DNA of 64,000 bases from Macrotrachela quadricornifera (GCA_022393335.1 JAJEKB010018802.1:1-64000), one strand, 5' to 3'. Counted from the first letter of the stretch, positions 41,477-53,440 are shown. Numbers and translations are program-made. Notes: generated from the letters alone by a model not told the origin.

Positions 41477-42075
41477 CCAAAGATGTTCAAAGAGTTAAGA
41501 TTGCATTTTTGTCCATAAGTAGGCCTCAATGAAGTATGAAAAATTCCAAAAGAATAACGGTCCTTAGTCCTTCTGCTCTGAGCTATGGGTATTTTACTGG
41601 AATTTCAGTCTATGGCATAGTTTTTATCAATAAATCGAATGATTATATTTCGGTCTGAGATTTTGTCGATTAGCAGATCTGGTTGTGAATAAAATGCTCT
41701 AAAAATTCAGCTGAAAAGAATGTTTCCTTCTTGAGATATTAAAATCTAAAAAACAGAAAACTCTAGTATCCTTTGTGAGGCGTAAGTGACGTTTGGGATT
41801 TCACTATCTTAAGAAAGAAACATTCTTTTCATCTGAATTTTTCAGGACATTTTATTCACAGCTAGATTTGTCTATGGGAATATCTCAGACCGAAATATTG
41901 TCATTCGATCTATTGATAAATACCATGCCATAGCCTGAAATTCCAATAAAATATCTATAGCTCGGGACAGAAGGACTAAGGACCGTTATTCTTTCGGAAT
42001 TTTTCATACTTCATTGAAGTCTACTTATGATCAAAAGATGAATTTTAAACTCTTTCAACATCTGAAGGGGATCCC
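41477..42075. repeat. Foldback element 1: roughly 260-bp inverted arms
   Basis: The left arm, from about 41477 to 41740, is an imperfect reverse complement of the right arm, about 41800 to 42075. Paired landmarks are ataacggtccttagtccttc/gaaggactaaggaccgttat, ttcggtctgaga/tctcagaccgaa and gaatgtttcc/ggaaacattc, roughly 85 % identical overall by eye. The loop is about 60 bp. No coding potential. It lies about 190 bp upstream of the half-ART gene. Confidence 0.85.
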
Positions 42076-42259
42076 TCATGAGTAAAAGTCAAGGATTACA
42101 GTTTAAAAATTATATTGCTTTTCATGTTTATTCAGTGTACTCGCGTTGTATTCCCTACACTCCGAGAGCACAAGCGTACGCCGTTTTTCCCTTGGTTCAT
42201 CATGACATGCTGAATGATACCTTTATCAAAAACACATAACGATAAATTTTCTTTATTAG

Positions 42260-43411
42260 ATGGGTGGAAAATGTTGTTGCTGTCAGGAATCATCAGAAGT
42301 GACCGCAACAAAGAGGCAACCAACACCACTTAAAACAGCGCCACCCCCATGTCGCGAGCCGCTCGCCCTAGAACGATTCAGTAACTTAGCATTTAGTACT
42401 ACTGATCCATCAAAGTTAATCGAAGGTTATGAAAAAGAACCATTAGTGTCACTCGAAGAAGCTCTTCAACCATTTCAAGAACAGATAGATCAGCTTTATG
42501 AACAAATCAAAGAAGCAAAACACCTATGTCATTATTCTGGAAAAGATGGCCTTACTCGTGATGAATCCGCTGCAATCTATCTTTATTCAATGAGAAATGA
42601 TCCCAATAGTGTCTATAGTCATTTACACAGAGCGTGGCGATCGAATGATCGAGCTCAAATGAGACCCTGGTTCGTATATTTAAGATTGTTCTATTCTGGA
42701 GTGAATAAATGTCCTGACGTGAACGGAGAAATATGGCAAGGTGTTCCTCACAATGAATCTTTGCAACAACAGCTCAATACTAGTTCAGCTCCAATCTATA
42801 CATGTATGGGCTCGGGTTCACCAGCTATCGAAGTGATCAAGCAACATCTGCATAATAAATATGACTCAAAAATAATTCTCATTGGGTATAATGATGTCAA
42901 AGCAAAAGATGTTAGTGATTATACTGTCGATGGTATTGCAGAATGGTTTTTACATCCCGGTGTGAAATTAAGTAAAAACCAACAGATGATTGATTCTTAT
43001 GATGGATTGATCGTATTCCATCTTTCGGGCAAATCAAGTTGGTTCTCGTTTTGAATCAAGAAGAAAAGTATTATTTCTATTTTAGAGCCTGCTTCGCCTG
43101 AAATCTATACACCAAAATCGTTTACACCTCGTCTTGCATCACATCGAAATAGTCCGCTGATCAAACATTTTGTTTGTCCAACGAAATCTTGCGGAAATAG
43201 TTGTTCTGGTAATCATGACCCAAGACATTGTTTTGGTTTCGATATATTCCATCACAGTTGTTCTCATCATTGCGACCCAAAAACTCGTTGTAATCGATGT
43301 GGAGAACACTTAACTGCTTTACTACGATGTAAAAAATGTAGTGAATACTACTGTGATGCTTGCTGTCTTAAACAGAATCAGATCTTTCGAAAGCTCTTTT
43401 TGACAAGTTGA
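42260..43411 (+). CDS. Lipid-anchored half-ART protein with Cys/His-rich tail
   Basis: Two exons, 42260-43037 and 43086-43411, phase 1, give 367 residues. MGGKCCCC at the N-terminus fits Gly2 myristoylation plus palmitoylation, so the protein probably sits on the inner face of a membrane. Residues 38-165 match the N-terminal half of arginine ADP-ribosyltransferases (GLTRDESAAIYLYSM, SVYSHLHRAWRSNDR, WFVYLRLFYSGV). However, the NAD-contacting Arg of the WRG motif is Gln160 (EIWQGV), and the S-T-S and E-x-E half is absent, replaced by an unrecognised segment (PAIEVIKQHLH, SKIILIGYND, YDGLIVFHLSG). The last 85 residues are Cys/His-rich (CFGFDIFHHSCSHHC, CNRCGEHL, LRCKKCSEYYCDACC), probably zinc-binding. 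The exon 1 donor (gttggt) is weak; without splicing the protein stops at 43054. Transferase activity is unlikely. Confidence 0.75.
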
Positions 43412-43476
43412 ATAGAGATAATCATTTTATGCAGGTTGCTATGCAACACTACTTATATGTATAAAAGAGAACGCTA

Positions 43477-43482
43477 AATAAA
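43477..43482 (+). terminator. Polyadenylation signal aataaa
   Basis: Canonical hexamer 66 bases after the stop codon of the half-ART gene, at the right place for its 3' end. In AT-rich DNA such hexamers are common, so the call rests on position. Confidence 0.5.
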
Positions 43483-43528
43483 TAGACTTTCAAGTTCGAG
43501 CACATCGGCCAGAGACGTACTGAGGATT

Positions 43529-43570
43529 AGAGTACTGCACGGGTACCCGACCCGTGGGTTGCAGTACTCT
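43529..43570. repeat. Short GC-rich hairpin
   Basis: agagtactgca at 43529 pairs with tgcagtactct ending 43570, around an inner gggtaccc/gtgggt stem. It is unusually GC-rich for this region. It could be a tiny transposon remnant or an RNA hairpin in the 3' flank of the half-ART gene. Confidence 0.55.
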
Positions 43571-44111
43571 ACTCAGAATCCGAAAAGAAAACAAAACTTA
43601 GTAAACAGTCATCTAAGGAATAATTCGTTTGAAAAATGATCCATGAAAGAAAACAACAATCATGCCCGTGACTATCGAAGTCTATAATCATCGATACTTC
43701 TACGTGAATCGATGATGTTTTCAGAGATATTTTTAAAGTTAGTAATAGTAGCAGACCAGATGTTTCTGACAGCGAAGAAAACGAATGTCGGCTCACTAGC
43801 CAAAACATCGAATCATGAGAGATTTATCGCTTATTATTATCGACATGTTACAATGTTGCTTTCAACAAGATAAATTTTCTTTTCTCCCACTGCTGCTGTT
43901 GTTCTGGAGGACGATAGTGGCAGCGGGGCTCTTAGGCTTGAAGAGGCTCGTATTTTAAAAAAAATTCAGATCTTAGTATGCGCTCATATTTAATATGCAA
44001 AAATTCTTTGAACAATAATATATTCAACCTTATGTTCTTTAGACTAAAAAGCTAGGATCTAGAAACCTAAAATCATCTGTTTCTGTCTGTCCGAAACATA
44101 GTTAAAAATAA
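43571..44111. other. Spacer between hairpin and foldback 2
   Basis: No gene was recognised. A forward fragment near 43715-43815 reads DVFRDIFKVSNSSRPDVSDSE, like the acidic N-terminus of a transposase, but it is too short to classify. Confidence 0.3.
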
Positions 44112-45073
44112 CTATCGTCTGCAAAATGAAATAGTAGCCGTGGTCGTTGTTGCAATAACTCAAGAACGGAAAAAGCTAGAGAGCTACAGTTTTCACCATT
44201 CGATAGAAGACAGTGTTGAACATTGTTACATCTCAAATTCCGTATTGGTCGATGTACTGACCAATCAGATGAATTTATTAATATCAGTTATTGAAACACG
44301 ACTTTAAAGGGCATTTTTACATAAAATTTTCACTTGTAATGGTGTCATGCGATAGTCAAGAGTGACTTCTATCAATTTACGTAGGACCGACCTTTCTAGC
44401 TTGTATCGTTGAGGAGATATAAGAGTTCTCCTGAGATCCCTGATTTCGACTATTTGTTATCGGATTTATGGAAAATATATTCAGAAAGGACTAATCTATA
44501 ATACTGAGTTCAGTGGTGCTATTAGTCTTTTGTTTCCGAGTGATCTGACAGTTATTCAACGAGTTTTTTAAGTACCAATTACCTGAATGGGGTAATACGA
44601 CAACATGCGAGGTGCAGAAAACTCGTTGATTAACTGTCAGATCACTCGGAAACAAAAGACTAGTAGCACCACTGAACTCAGCATTATAGATTAGTCCTTT
44701 CTGAATATATTTTCCGTAAATCCGATAACAAATAGTCGAAATCAGGGATCTCAGGAGAACTCTTATATCTCCTCAACGATACAAGCTAGAAAGGTCGGTC
44801 CTACGTAAATTGATAGAAGTCACTCTTGACTATCGCATGACACCATTACAAGTGAAAATTTTATGTAAAAATGCCCTTTATAGTCGTGTTTCAATAATTG
44901 ATATTAATAAATTCATCTGATTGGTCAGTACATCGACCAATATGAAATTTGAGATGTAACAATGTCCAACACTGTCTTCTATCGAATGGTGAAAACTGTA
45001 GCTCTCTAGCTTTTTCCGTTCTTGAGTTATTGCAACAATGACCACGGCTACTATTTCATTTTACAGACGATAG
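44112..45073. repeat. Foldback element 2: near-perfect 456-bp inverted arms
   Basis: The arm at 44112-44567 is about 96 % identical, by eye, to the reverse complement of 44618-45073, around a 50-bp spacer. The outer ends are ctatcgtctg and cagacgatag. Arms of this length and identity will extrude or fold as a long duplex and, if transcribed, give long double-stranded RNA. No coding potential. The class (foldback transposon or recent palindromic duplication) is unresolved, and no target duplication is evident. Confidence 0.93.
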
Positions 45074-48000
45074 AATTCATTTGCTTTGTGTGAGAATCTA
45101 TTTCTGTGACAGAATGCGTTGAAAACCAAAAAGAAAGGCATTGCACCAGAACTCCCTTGAGCTAGGTAGAATGTAAGAAACTAGTGGTGTAAATAGGGTT
45201 GGAGTAATCCGGGAGCAGTCAAGAGAGAAAACTAACAATTACCACTAAAACGTTTATGCTTTTTTCTCTTGTAAACACAACATCTCTGAAAAGACAATTA
45301 GTAAGTGACATTCATAGGATAAAGTTTAAGCATATTCATGTGCAGGCAATACCAATTACTCGTTTATTTTTCGTTCCTGTATATATCAGGCCTTCGTAAC
45401 TTCAATGATAAAAAAGAAAATGAAATATCTCCATCATTTTTTAACCACATAAGGTGATATATTTAGTCTGCTAATAAGCGAGAGTTCCAAGTTTTGATTT
45501 TTATAGGAAAAGTTAATAAATACTGTTCAAATTTTTATGACTTTCATTATATAAATTGACAGCACCTGAATTTTGGGAAACTCATAACGGGTTGGTCAAG
45601 TGTTAGGAAATTTCATTTTTTCACGTTGTAATACATGTATCTCATCAATGATCAAAGTAAACTCTATGAAATTTTTGCTACAGACAGTGACCATTTAGAT
45701 CTATTACTAATAAAACTTTTACTAATTTTTGTTTAATCAAGTCCGAGTTATTACAGAAATACTGATTGTTAAGGAATTTCAAAAAATGGAATCTTTTTCA
45801 GGCTAAGCTGAGAGTTTAACGCTTTTTGGAAAAATACAGTGACCTAGGAGTAAATTTTTTATACATTACTTATATAGCTTTTCACAAGCTTTCAGAATAT
45901 CAGCTTATTCCTTAACAAGCACTGTTACATAAAATATAAAACATCAAATACTGTCCATTACGGAATTTCGTCTTTTTTTTATGTTCTAATCGGAAAAGTT
46001 TGACACATGATAATTACAAATCATCATCATAAAAATTCGTCTTATTTCTCATCTAATAGTAGAATAAAGACAGATTTATTATTCTAGAATATCAGCTTTA
46101 CTCTCACAATGAAATTATATTACAACCTCCCTCTATTTTTTTAGGCAAAAATGAAATCGAATGAAATTAGTCGAAAAATCTGTTTTTACGCAGTTGGCGC
46201 ACGACAGACAGCTTTCATAATGTTTGTCAAGAGTACATTGCAGAGTTTGCTACATGTTTCATAATCTGTCGATAAAAACATTTTCAATTTCATAGATGGT
46301 TTTCTTTATTTTTATTTTGAGTTGAAATCTTTCTGTTTGGACGGTGATCGATGGCTCGGTATACTTATCTCTCAAAGAGAATATCTTCAAAATTCCGAAA
46401 CTTTGAGTTCGAGCTGGTATACGTAAGACCTTTATTTCAATAAAGTTTTAGTCGAAATTCCAGAGTACAACTTTATTGAAAACTTTGCTCGCATTCCAGA
46501 TAAACAGCGGATCTCCAATTTCATAGGATTCTTAAAACTCAAGAGTTTTTCGATTTCTTTTTGAATTTTTGACATGTCTCGGATATTGTGAATTGTTTTA
46601 GATCTCCAAAATGGTTTTTGAAAAACATTTTGAATTGAGATATATTACAACTTGCTCTTCCCTACATTGGGTCCCATCGCAAATAATTCACTGAAAATTG
46701 AATAGTTTCATCGAAACTCTATAGAAGAATGAGCGCGTTGGACATTATTTTAGTTTAATCATTTCCTACCATTAAACAAAATATGAACACAAAAACTTTA
46801 ATTATACGAAGATTCTTCATTAAACATATTTTTAGAAATTTACAAGCTAAATTTTTGTATTTCAGCCAGAGTTGATAGCTGTGGCTAGTACGTATCACCT
46901 TTTTTTCATAAGAATAAATACTTGGGATGCGGTTCTATTGCCAAAACAAAAATTAGCCGATTGGGATAAAACATGATAGAGATACTTGGCTTTGTTTTTG
47001 GTCAATTAATTTTCAGATGACTTGTATAACACAGAACAAAATAAATATTTGATTACTTTATATAAATAGGATATCAAAAATCAGTATTTCTGATTTTGAA
47101 ATCGAGAACTCTTACAAAGCGTGTAAACATGAAACTATTGAGTTGATATTGCTCCACAAACTATAAAAAAAGCTGTATCGCACAATTGCTGCAGGATTAA
47201 AAATGTGAAACACATGGGAGCTGCGTACACTGTAAAGCACATGTCTACAGTTTGTCCAATTTAATGCGTCTAGTTGTCTTTAATCCTTTGTCGGTCATGG
47301 TCTGTGAGGTGAGAGGTGCGGAGATGATGGATCCAAATTTCTGCCCCTATACACTTCAACACTCTTTCAGATCGTGGTTTAAAAAGCAAAAACCTTATAT
47401 TTCTTTAATCTTAGGTTAGTTAATAGTCTGTTATTCAAAGTATTTGAATAACTATTTACTTCAAAATACAAATCGAAAATGGTTTTTGAGAAAATGTTAT
47501 CGATTTCTATCTTAAAGCTTTACTGTCACAGCAAACGCTTCCAAATTTTCTAGTGCTTCTTATTGATGCGACGACAATTCTAATATCATCTAGCATGACA
47601 GAAAGAAGTTATAGTAATACAAAACTCATTATAACTGTAACACGTAACAGTACGTCAAATAATAGACTTAGTGATTTATCATCATTCACAACTGAAAGAG
47701 CTTTTTTGCGTTGATTACCGAAAGATAATTCACAGTTTTACTATTCGACATAAGAACAGCCAAATAATGCTGAAATACCTGTTGTTTGTTTACTTTTTTT
47801 CTTGCTACTAATAACCAGTACGATTTTTTTGTCCTTCATTTTAGGCTAATGAAAATTGAGAGACCCAATTGAACTTCAAGAAAAATTGAATCTATTGTGA
47901 ACATAATTTTTTCAAAATTGTAGGGCACCGCCCGGATACCCTGAATTTCCTGATTACGTCACTAATTGCTATGACAACATCTTCGAGAGAATAAAATACT

Positions 48001-48118
48001 TCACCATGATTTTTTATATCATAGTTATACTTAGAACAGATCTTCATGACAATACATAATATGAGATATTTGCACCTTCACGATAAAGACTTTTTTTGGG
48101 TGAACATTATTAGTTTAT
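45074..48118. other. 3-kb region of decayed sequence
   Basis: No intact gene. Apart from the hAT-like fragment near 47550, I see only scattered short frames. The less AT-biased patches near 46330-46560 and 47210-47360 may be older transposon debris but match nothing specific. Confidence 0.4.
47550..47716 (+). pseudogene. hAT transposase C-terminal fragment
   Basis: The forward frame reads SSMTERSYSNTKLIITVTR followed by RLSDLSSFTTERAFLR, resembling the E-R-S-F-S..K..K..R dimerisation motif and R-L-S-x-L helix of ZMYM-type hAT transposases. No catalytic residues remain upstream. This is a fragment, and the assignment rests on one motif. Confidence 0.45.
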
Positions 48119-48661
48119 TTAAATAAACTAGATATTGTCACGATTCAAATAACATAACGTATCAGTATCTATTGAGCATCTATTTCACTCCACTCATATC
48201 ATCCAACGATAAGAAACTTTTAAACAAAACCGTAAATACTATTTTGACATAGAAAAAAAAATATTGAAGATGTATAATTCTACCTTGACTGAGTGATTCT
48301 AGAAGCTACAGAAAATCTGTAGCTCTTGGTAGTCTGATTTGGTATATAACAATCCTGGCTGACGCGAAACATTATATCTCACTTTTATTATCACAATTTT
48401 ATCTAATATTTCTTGCTCGAGATTAATATTTTTTAGTAAATAATATATTTTTCATTTTATTTGTTTACATTTATTTTAATGTTATATAATATATTAGTTG
48501 AATCTAACTACAAACTAAATCTGTTGATTGTTTCTTTTAGTCATATTCTCATTTATATTATCACACGAAATGAATACAATATGAATGTGAATATGACTAG
48601 AAAGAACAAAATCAAAAAGAATTTGCGAACTAAACAATAATTTTAGTAAGTTTTTAATGCA

Positions 48662-49003
48662 TTAAGATGTCCATTCCTCAGTCGCAATTTTCCAATCACC
48701 ATTGACCTTTTTCCATGTCCACTTTCCATTTTCAGTTTTCCCGTCCGTCTCAAATTTACATGTTTGTACGACGCAATCATCACTAGGAGCTGATGTATCA
48801 ATTAGTTCGATGTGGAAAGTCGCATGTGGCGCTTTTTCATATAGTTTCAATATTTCATCATGACCTTTGTGTGACACACCATTTTGCACTAGACAAGCAT
48901 CAGTAGCATATGAAGTTGTCACAAGTTCCTTGAGGCTGCTCGATTCCCATAAAGACTTCATCTGTTTAGTTTTCTCCTTTACGATTTCAATTGGTGTCGA
49001 CAT
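48662..49003 (-). CDS. NTF2-fold (DUF4440/SnoaL-like) protein, copy 1
   Basis: Intact 113-residue frame starting at the ATG at 49003. The pattern fits a single NTF2-like alpha+beta cone: N-terminal helix (IEIVKEKTKQMKSLW), the strand motif YATDACLVQNG followed by GHDEILKL, and a closing hairpin GKWTWKKVNGDWKI ending EEWTS. Such proteins are small pocket-forming domains used for ligand binding or catalysis. No active-site residues can be assigned. A splice acceptor (ttgttttag) lies about 17 bases upstream of the ATG, so the leader is probably spliced or trans-spliced. The paralogue at 54752-55093 differs at 24 residues, 19 of them in the segment 55-91. Confidence 0.85.
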   Translation of the reverse strand: MSTPIEIVKEKTKQMKSLWESSSLKELVTTSYATDACLVQNGVSHKGHDEILKLYEKAPHATFHIELIDTSAPSDDCVVQTCKFETDGKTENGKWTWKKVNGDWKIATEEWTS

Positions 49004-49883
49004 AATTTGTCAGTATTATCTAAAACAATAAATTCAAATGTTTTTTTTATAACATGTTGATCAAACAAAATCACAATGTAGAACACTGAATGTTAAATGA
49101 AAAATGTTTTAACTCAATCAATCGGTATTGTTTCTCTAGTCTGAAAACCAAAAAAACAACATCACTCTCCTATATGCTGTGTTTGAATATTTGAAATGTT
49201 TTACTACGTCAAAATTTTATCGATAAATCATTCAAAAATATCTAATCTTTGACATTCTTTCAAATAAATATTTTTACCTGTTGATATTTTTTTTCTCGAC
49301 ATTTGGTTATCTTGTCTCATCTTTCTTACTGCAACTGCTAATATTAACTTATACTTCTATTTCATAAAATATTCTAAGATCTATCTAAAATATTTTTAAC
49401 ATTTGCTTCTTCATTAATTACGTAAGGTTTTCTTTAATTTTTTTTTCTTACAAAAAAATGAAAAAACTTTACCGAGGTAAAAAATGTTGGACTTTGTTTT
49501 TTTAAATGTATTTTCATTATAAAAACATTTTTTTTAAAAATAATTACACATTTATTCAAGTCCGTGAAGTTTTTTGCTCTATATAATTAAGTTTCAGTTT
49601 AGATCTACAGAATGATTGAAAAGTAATTCACTATTTTAATTTGTATGATAGTAACAAAGAATTCAAAATAGTGAGTTTTGTTTCAATCAATCTGTTTATT
49701 CATAGAACAAAAGTTAGTGTCTTATATTTGTATTATATACCGTCACCAATTGTCAATGTTTACGAAATTACAGAATTTAATAGTTTTTAGTTTTTTTTTC
49801 TAGCTTACTTTTAGAAAAAACATCATAGTGCTGTAATTTTATTAGTTGAGTTGTTAACAATTGTTAATATTACAAAAAAAAAC

Positions 49884-50710
49884 GAATATGTCTTGTAATC
49901 CGGAAGATAAAAATCCGGAAACCAAAAAATTCGGAAACCAAAAATCCGGAAAACCAAAAATTCGGAAAAGAAAAATCTGGAAAAATCTCCAATATCCTTA
50001 TAACAAAGGAGAACGAATAGTAATCTTTCACAAATCTGTCCTGTTGTCTTTGTCAACTATAAATTAGGATTGAAATAGAGTAGGAGACTGTCCGATAGTA
50101 TTTGGATCAAATCCAGACCTTTCTCGTGCCTCTGAACGAAGCGTCGCACATAAAAAGAGCGTTTTGACAAAGCCCAAGGCCGAGTTGATCTCTCTTCTTT
50201 CTCTCCCTCAACTCTTCTGACGAGAAGCATGCTTTCTTCATTGGATCAGGATGGAATAATCGTTTCAAAAAACGAATGAACAAGTGTCACCCAAACATGT
50301 GGGCGTCATCACTTGCTTGGAAAACGAAGAAGCGCATTTTCGCCAACAAACGCTCAAGGTTACAGCGGGTGCCCAGAAACCGAAGATGAAAAAGTCGTTG
50401 GCATGACAGACTCGAATCAACACTCTGGTCAAACGCTTCGAGGGCGACGAGATTAACCGCCCCTAACATCTCGAGGGACTCTCTTTATTGGTAGCTAGTA
50501 AACAGTGAGCTACATCACTTCTCTTCATATCAAATGATTCCTCCTCTTTATAGTACATACTTCTTTGTTAAATAAACTGCTGAATCTTTTTACAGAATTT
50601 TTCCCAATTTTATCTTTTCCGGATTTTTGTCCTCCGGATTATTTTTTTCCGGATTTTTTCCTCCGGATTTTTTCTTCCAAATTTTTTCTTCCGGATTTCA
50701 GGATAATACC
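49884..50710. mobile_element. 827-bp insertion with 8-bp target duplication and tccgga-repeat ends
   Basis: Absent from the sister duplication at 55975, which shows the empty site. The 8-bp aaaaaaac occurs on both sides (49876-49883 and 50711-50718). Both ends carry arrays of 13-18-bp units with aatccggaa on the left and ttccggatt on the right, so the termini are inverted. The interior (50090-50480) is GC-richer. A + strand fragment GWNNRFKKRMN there faintly recalls a CENP-B/pogo helix-turn-helix, but the 8-bp duplication fits hAT better; the family is unresolved. Confidence 0.8.
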
Positions 50711-51308
50711 AAAAAAACAATAATAAGAGATGATTGTGTGAGAAAATACATTATATTATGTTCTGCAGCAAATGTGAACTAATATTATGTAAATAAAATT
50801 TATATTTTATATATACAACTGTGCTGATAATCACATAGATCGCTTAAGAATGAGCGATACTGAGATTATCACTACACGACATCATCCTTACGTGATAGTA
50901 CAAAAGTAACTCATATGTGATACAAGATATACGTAATGAGAGCCTTCACTCATATTATACTAATGTAGTGCTCACCTTCACCGATATCATACTTATATGA
51001 TATCATACATAACAGCATTATCGGATGATGTAAATCAAATCCTTGAAGAGGAAAGGAAGAGAAGGAGAGGTGTATGCATAGCGAGTGGGTATTCGATGAA
51101 ACGGAGAGTAAGTAGCTTAGTATAAAACTTGTGTGTAAAGAAAAGAACAGTATTGAAATAAAAGTCCTCTTACAAGTAACGAAAGTAGATTTGAACGATG
51201 GCTAGGGGTGTACAGCTCACGCTACTGAAGGCTCACAAGTTTTGCTCACATTCATGTGAGCACTCATGAGCGTGAGCGTTATGTACCTTAATCTATATAG
51301 GGGCAATC

Positions 51309-51670
51309 TCTATTATACTAGAAGGGCACCCTTGGGGTCTCACCTGCTATACTATAGGGGTATCCTTGGGTCCTCATCTACTGTATTATAGAGGCATACT
51401 TGGATTCTCATCTACCATATTATAGGGGCATCCTTGGGCCCTCAAATGCTAGATTATGGGGGTACCCTTGGGTCCCCATATACTATCTTATAGAGGTACC
51501 CCTCAGTTCTCAAGTACTACATATTGAGGATATCCTTGGGTCCTCCACTACTATATATTAGGAGTACGATTGATCCGGAAGTACTATATATTGGGGGTGA
51601 GGAGGTACTCTTGTGTGCTCAAGATGCACGATATACAAGTATCCTTAGGTCCTGAAGAGTTATTGTATGG
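51309..51670. repeat. Minisatellite with 34-bp unit, about ten degenerate copies
   Basis: Units follow the consensus ctatattataggggtatcc then ttgggtcctcatcta, 34 bp each, with substitutions between copies and irregular last units. The array is bracketed by two related segments, 51208-51290 and 51667-51730, each containing tgtacagctcacgct and matching agcgtgagcg-type inverted parts. The bracket suggests the array expanded inside a small mobile element. The unit length is not a multiple of three and there are stops in all frames. Confidence 0.85.
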
Positions 51671-51730
51671 AGTAGGAATGTACAGCTCACGCTCAGAGGT
51701 ACTCATATGAGCGCTCATGTGTGTGAGCGT

Positions 51731-52919
51731 TTCTTCCCGAAATCAAATATGGGAGATATTATTTATAATCACGCCAGTTACAAGTTTACCTAGACGCGTG
51801 CATTTATTTTTTCTGTCAAAATTCTCTTCATTGTAATCAGCATCTCAACATTCACGATTCAATATTATTCAGTCTGAACTACATGATTAAGTTCGTTGTT
51901 AGCAGTTTAAAATCGATTTTGATGCAGAGGTTGCATGCATCATATATTTTAGATAGAAGAATAGCCAATAAAGATTACTCAAAAGCAGTAAATATACATT
52001 TTTTTACATTGATGTAAGTTGACTATTAGCAGTTGAAATTATATGAAAACGAAACGTACCTAGTTACAATTCTGTAGTATTTTTATTTTGATTAATTAAA
52101 ATATCTGGTTGTTCTTTATTTTTTCATATGTATTTATAATCTGTTTTATTGTCATAGTTAATAGTCCATCAATGAGCGATACAGTAAAAGAGAAACAATA
52201 CACGCCACTAACAAATATGTGGATGTACTTTGTAACTGAAGAAAATTAATAATATTGGATACAACTTAAATGTTTCAGTAGAAAATCAATAAACATGAAA
52301 TATGATCTGCTTATCACTTGCATGAAGTGAGGTAGTTGTATTTTGAAGTAACTATGTAGAGTATAGGTTTATGTATCAAATATTTTCAAAATTTCGATTC
52401 AATTTACTGTTCAAATTGTTTATAATTAAATAGAGATTGTCAAGTTACCTTACAAAAATTATGTTACAGATATAAAAAAGTTTAAAGAGAAGTTCACGTT
52501 TTAATTTGTTTCTGGTACAACAGAAAATATATTCAATATTCGAAATTTCATGAATTTTTTTCTCATAAGTGAACAATAGTTTCTCCAATTGAACTGAACA
52601 ATCTCTTTCGAATATTAATGAAAGACTAAATCAAAACTTTCCTGAAGTTTTCAATGATTAATACATGATATATATTCTACTCACTTCGATTATTTCACTC
52701 CATTCTTTTCATAAGCAGGTCGTGTTCCATATATGCTGAAACCTTAAACCTATTGTTAATATGTTCAACTTTCTTCAACTACTAGATATATCTACATTTA
52801 AAGAAATTACAAAAAAAAAGTGTAACAACAAGAAAAAAGTCCTACTATATCTCTTCGTTTATTCATGTAATTATAGCAATAATCAATTAGAATAAAAAAA
52901 ACTATTAATCAATACGTTG
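51731..52919. other. Intergenic, nothing recognised
   Basis: AT-rich sequence without a supported gene or repeat. Confidence 0.4.
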
Positions 52920-53440
52920 GATTACGAGAAATTGGTCGTAAAGTATAAAGCTATCAGCTTTATTTCAAGACCATCAGGTAACGTAAAGATGTACACGAAA
53001 GAGACGCACTTTGTTTACGTGTCATATACACAGCGATAAAAAAATTGATCTGTTGGGCACCGACGTTGCTGGAATTATGTTTACGCGTCGAGCAACACGA
53101 TAGAGACGAGGAAAATGCTCATTGTATTGAATTCAAAAGGAAGAAAAATTATCATTAAAGTCTTGAATATCTTGCGTGAATAAAACCAATTCATCTTTAA
53201 TGGATAATCTTCTTGACGGTTTTACATTTGTTGACATGCCAATCATAATTTTGAGTTTTTCAGTCAATGTCAGATTAGTTTTAGTTATAATTGAAGATGA
53301 AGAACTTAAAGGATCAATGATAGATTGGGAAGACACTCGATTGTGTGTAATATGAGTCAGTATTATGTGTAAATGAATATTTTTGTCAAAAAGTGAAAGA
53401 TAGTGAACAAAAAGTAGATAAAATAACAAAAATAGATTAA
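52920..53440 (-). pseudogene. hAT transposase relic
   Basis: Read on the reverse strand across frameshifts: SRRLSIKDELVLFTQDIQD (53240-53160), then YNEHFPRLYRVARRVNIIP and ATSVPNRSIF (about 53130-53040), the hAT dimerisation block P-A-T-S-V-P with the ER changed. Several frameshifts and stops make it non-functional. Nothing N-terminal survives. Confidence 0.6.

Larger units (their letters stand above)
48119..51211 (+). repeat. Segmental duplication, copy 1
   Basis: Direct copy of 54210-56516, beginning taaataaacta and ending gctaggggtgt. Non-coding parts are about 95-97 % identical by eye. Copy 1 differs by an 827-bp insertion at 49884-50710 and lacks about 45 bp near 50878 that copy 2 has at about 56140-56185. 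It contains the NTF2-fold gene at 48662-49003. The duplicate starts are 6.1 kb apart. Confidence 0.92.

Noticed and set aside
49823..50067. Frames on both strands within the tccgga arrays (for example 49861-50067)
   Set aside because: Built from the repeated tccggaa units at the element end. Composition and repetition explain the open frame.
51309..51670. CRISPR-like array (about 34-bp repeats)
   Set aside because: Units are contiguous without spacers and degenerate. It is a minisatellite in a eukaryotic genome.
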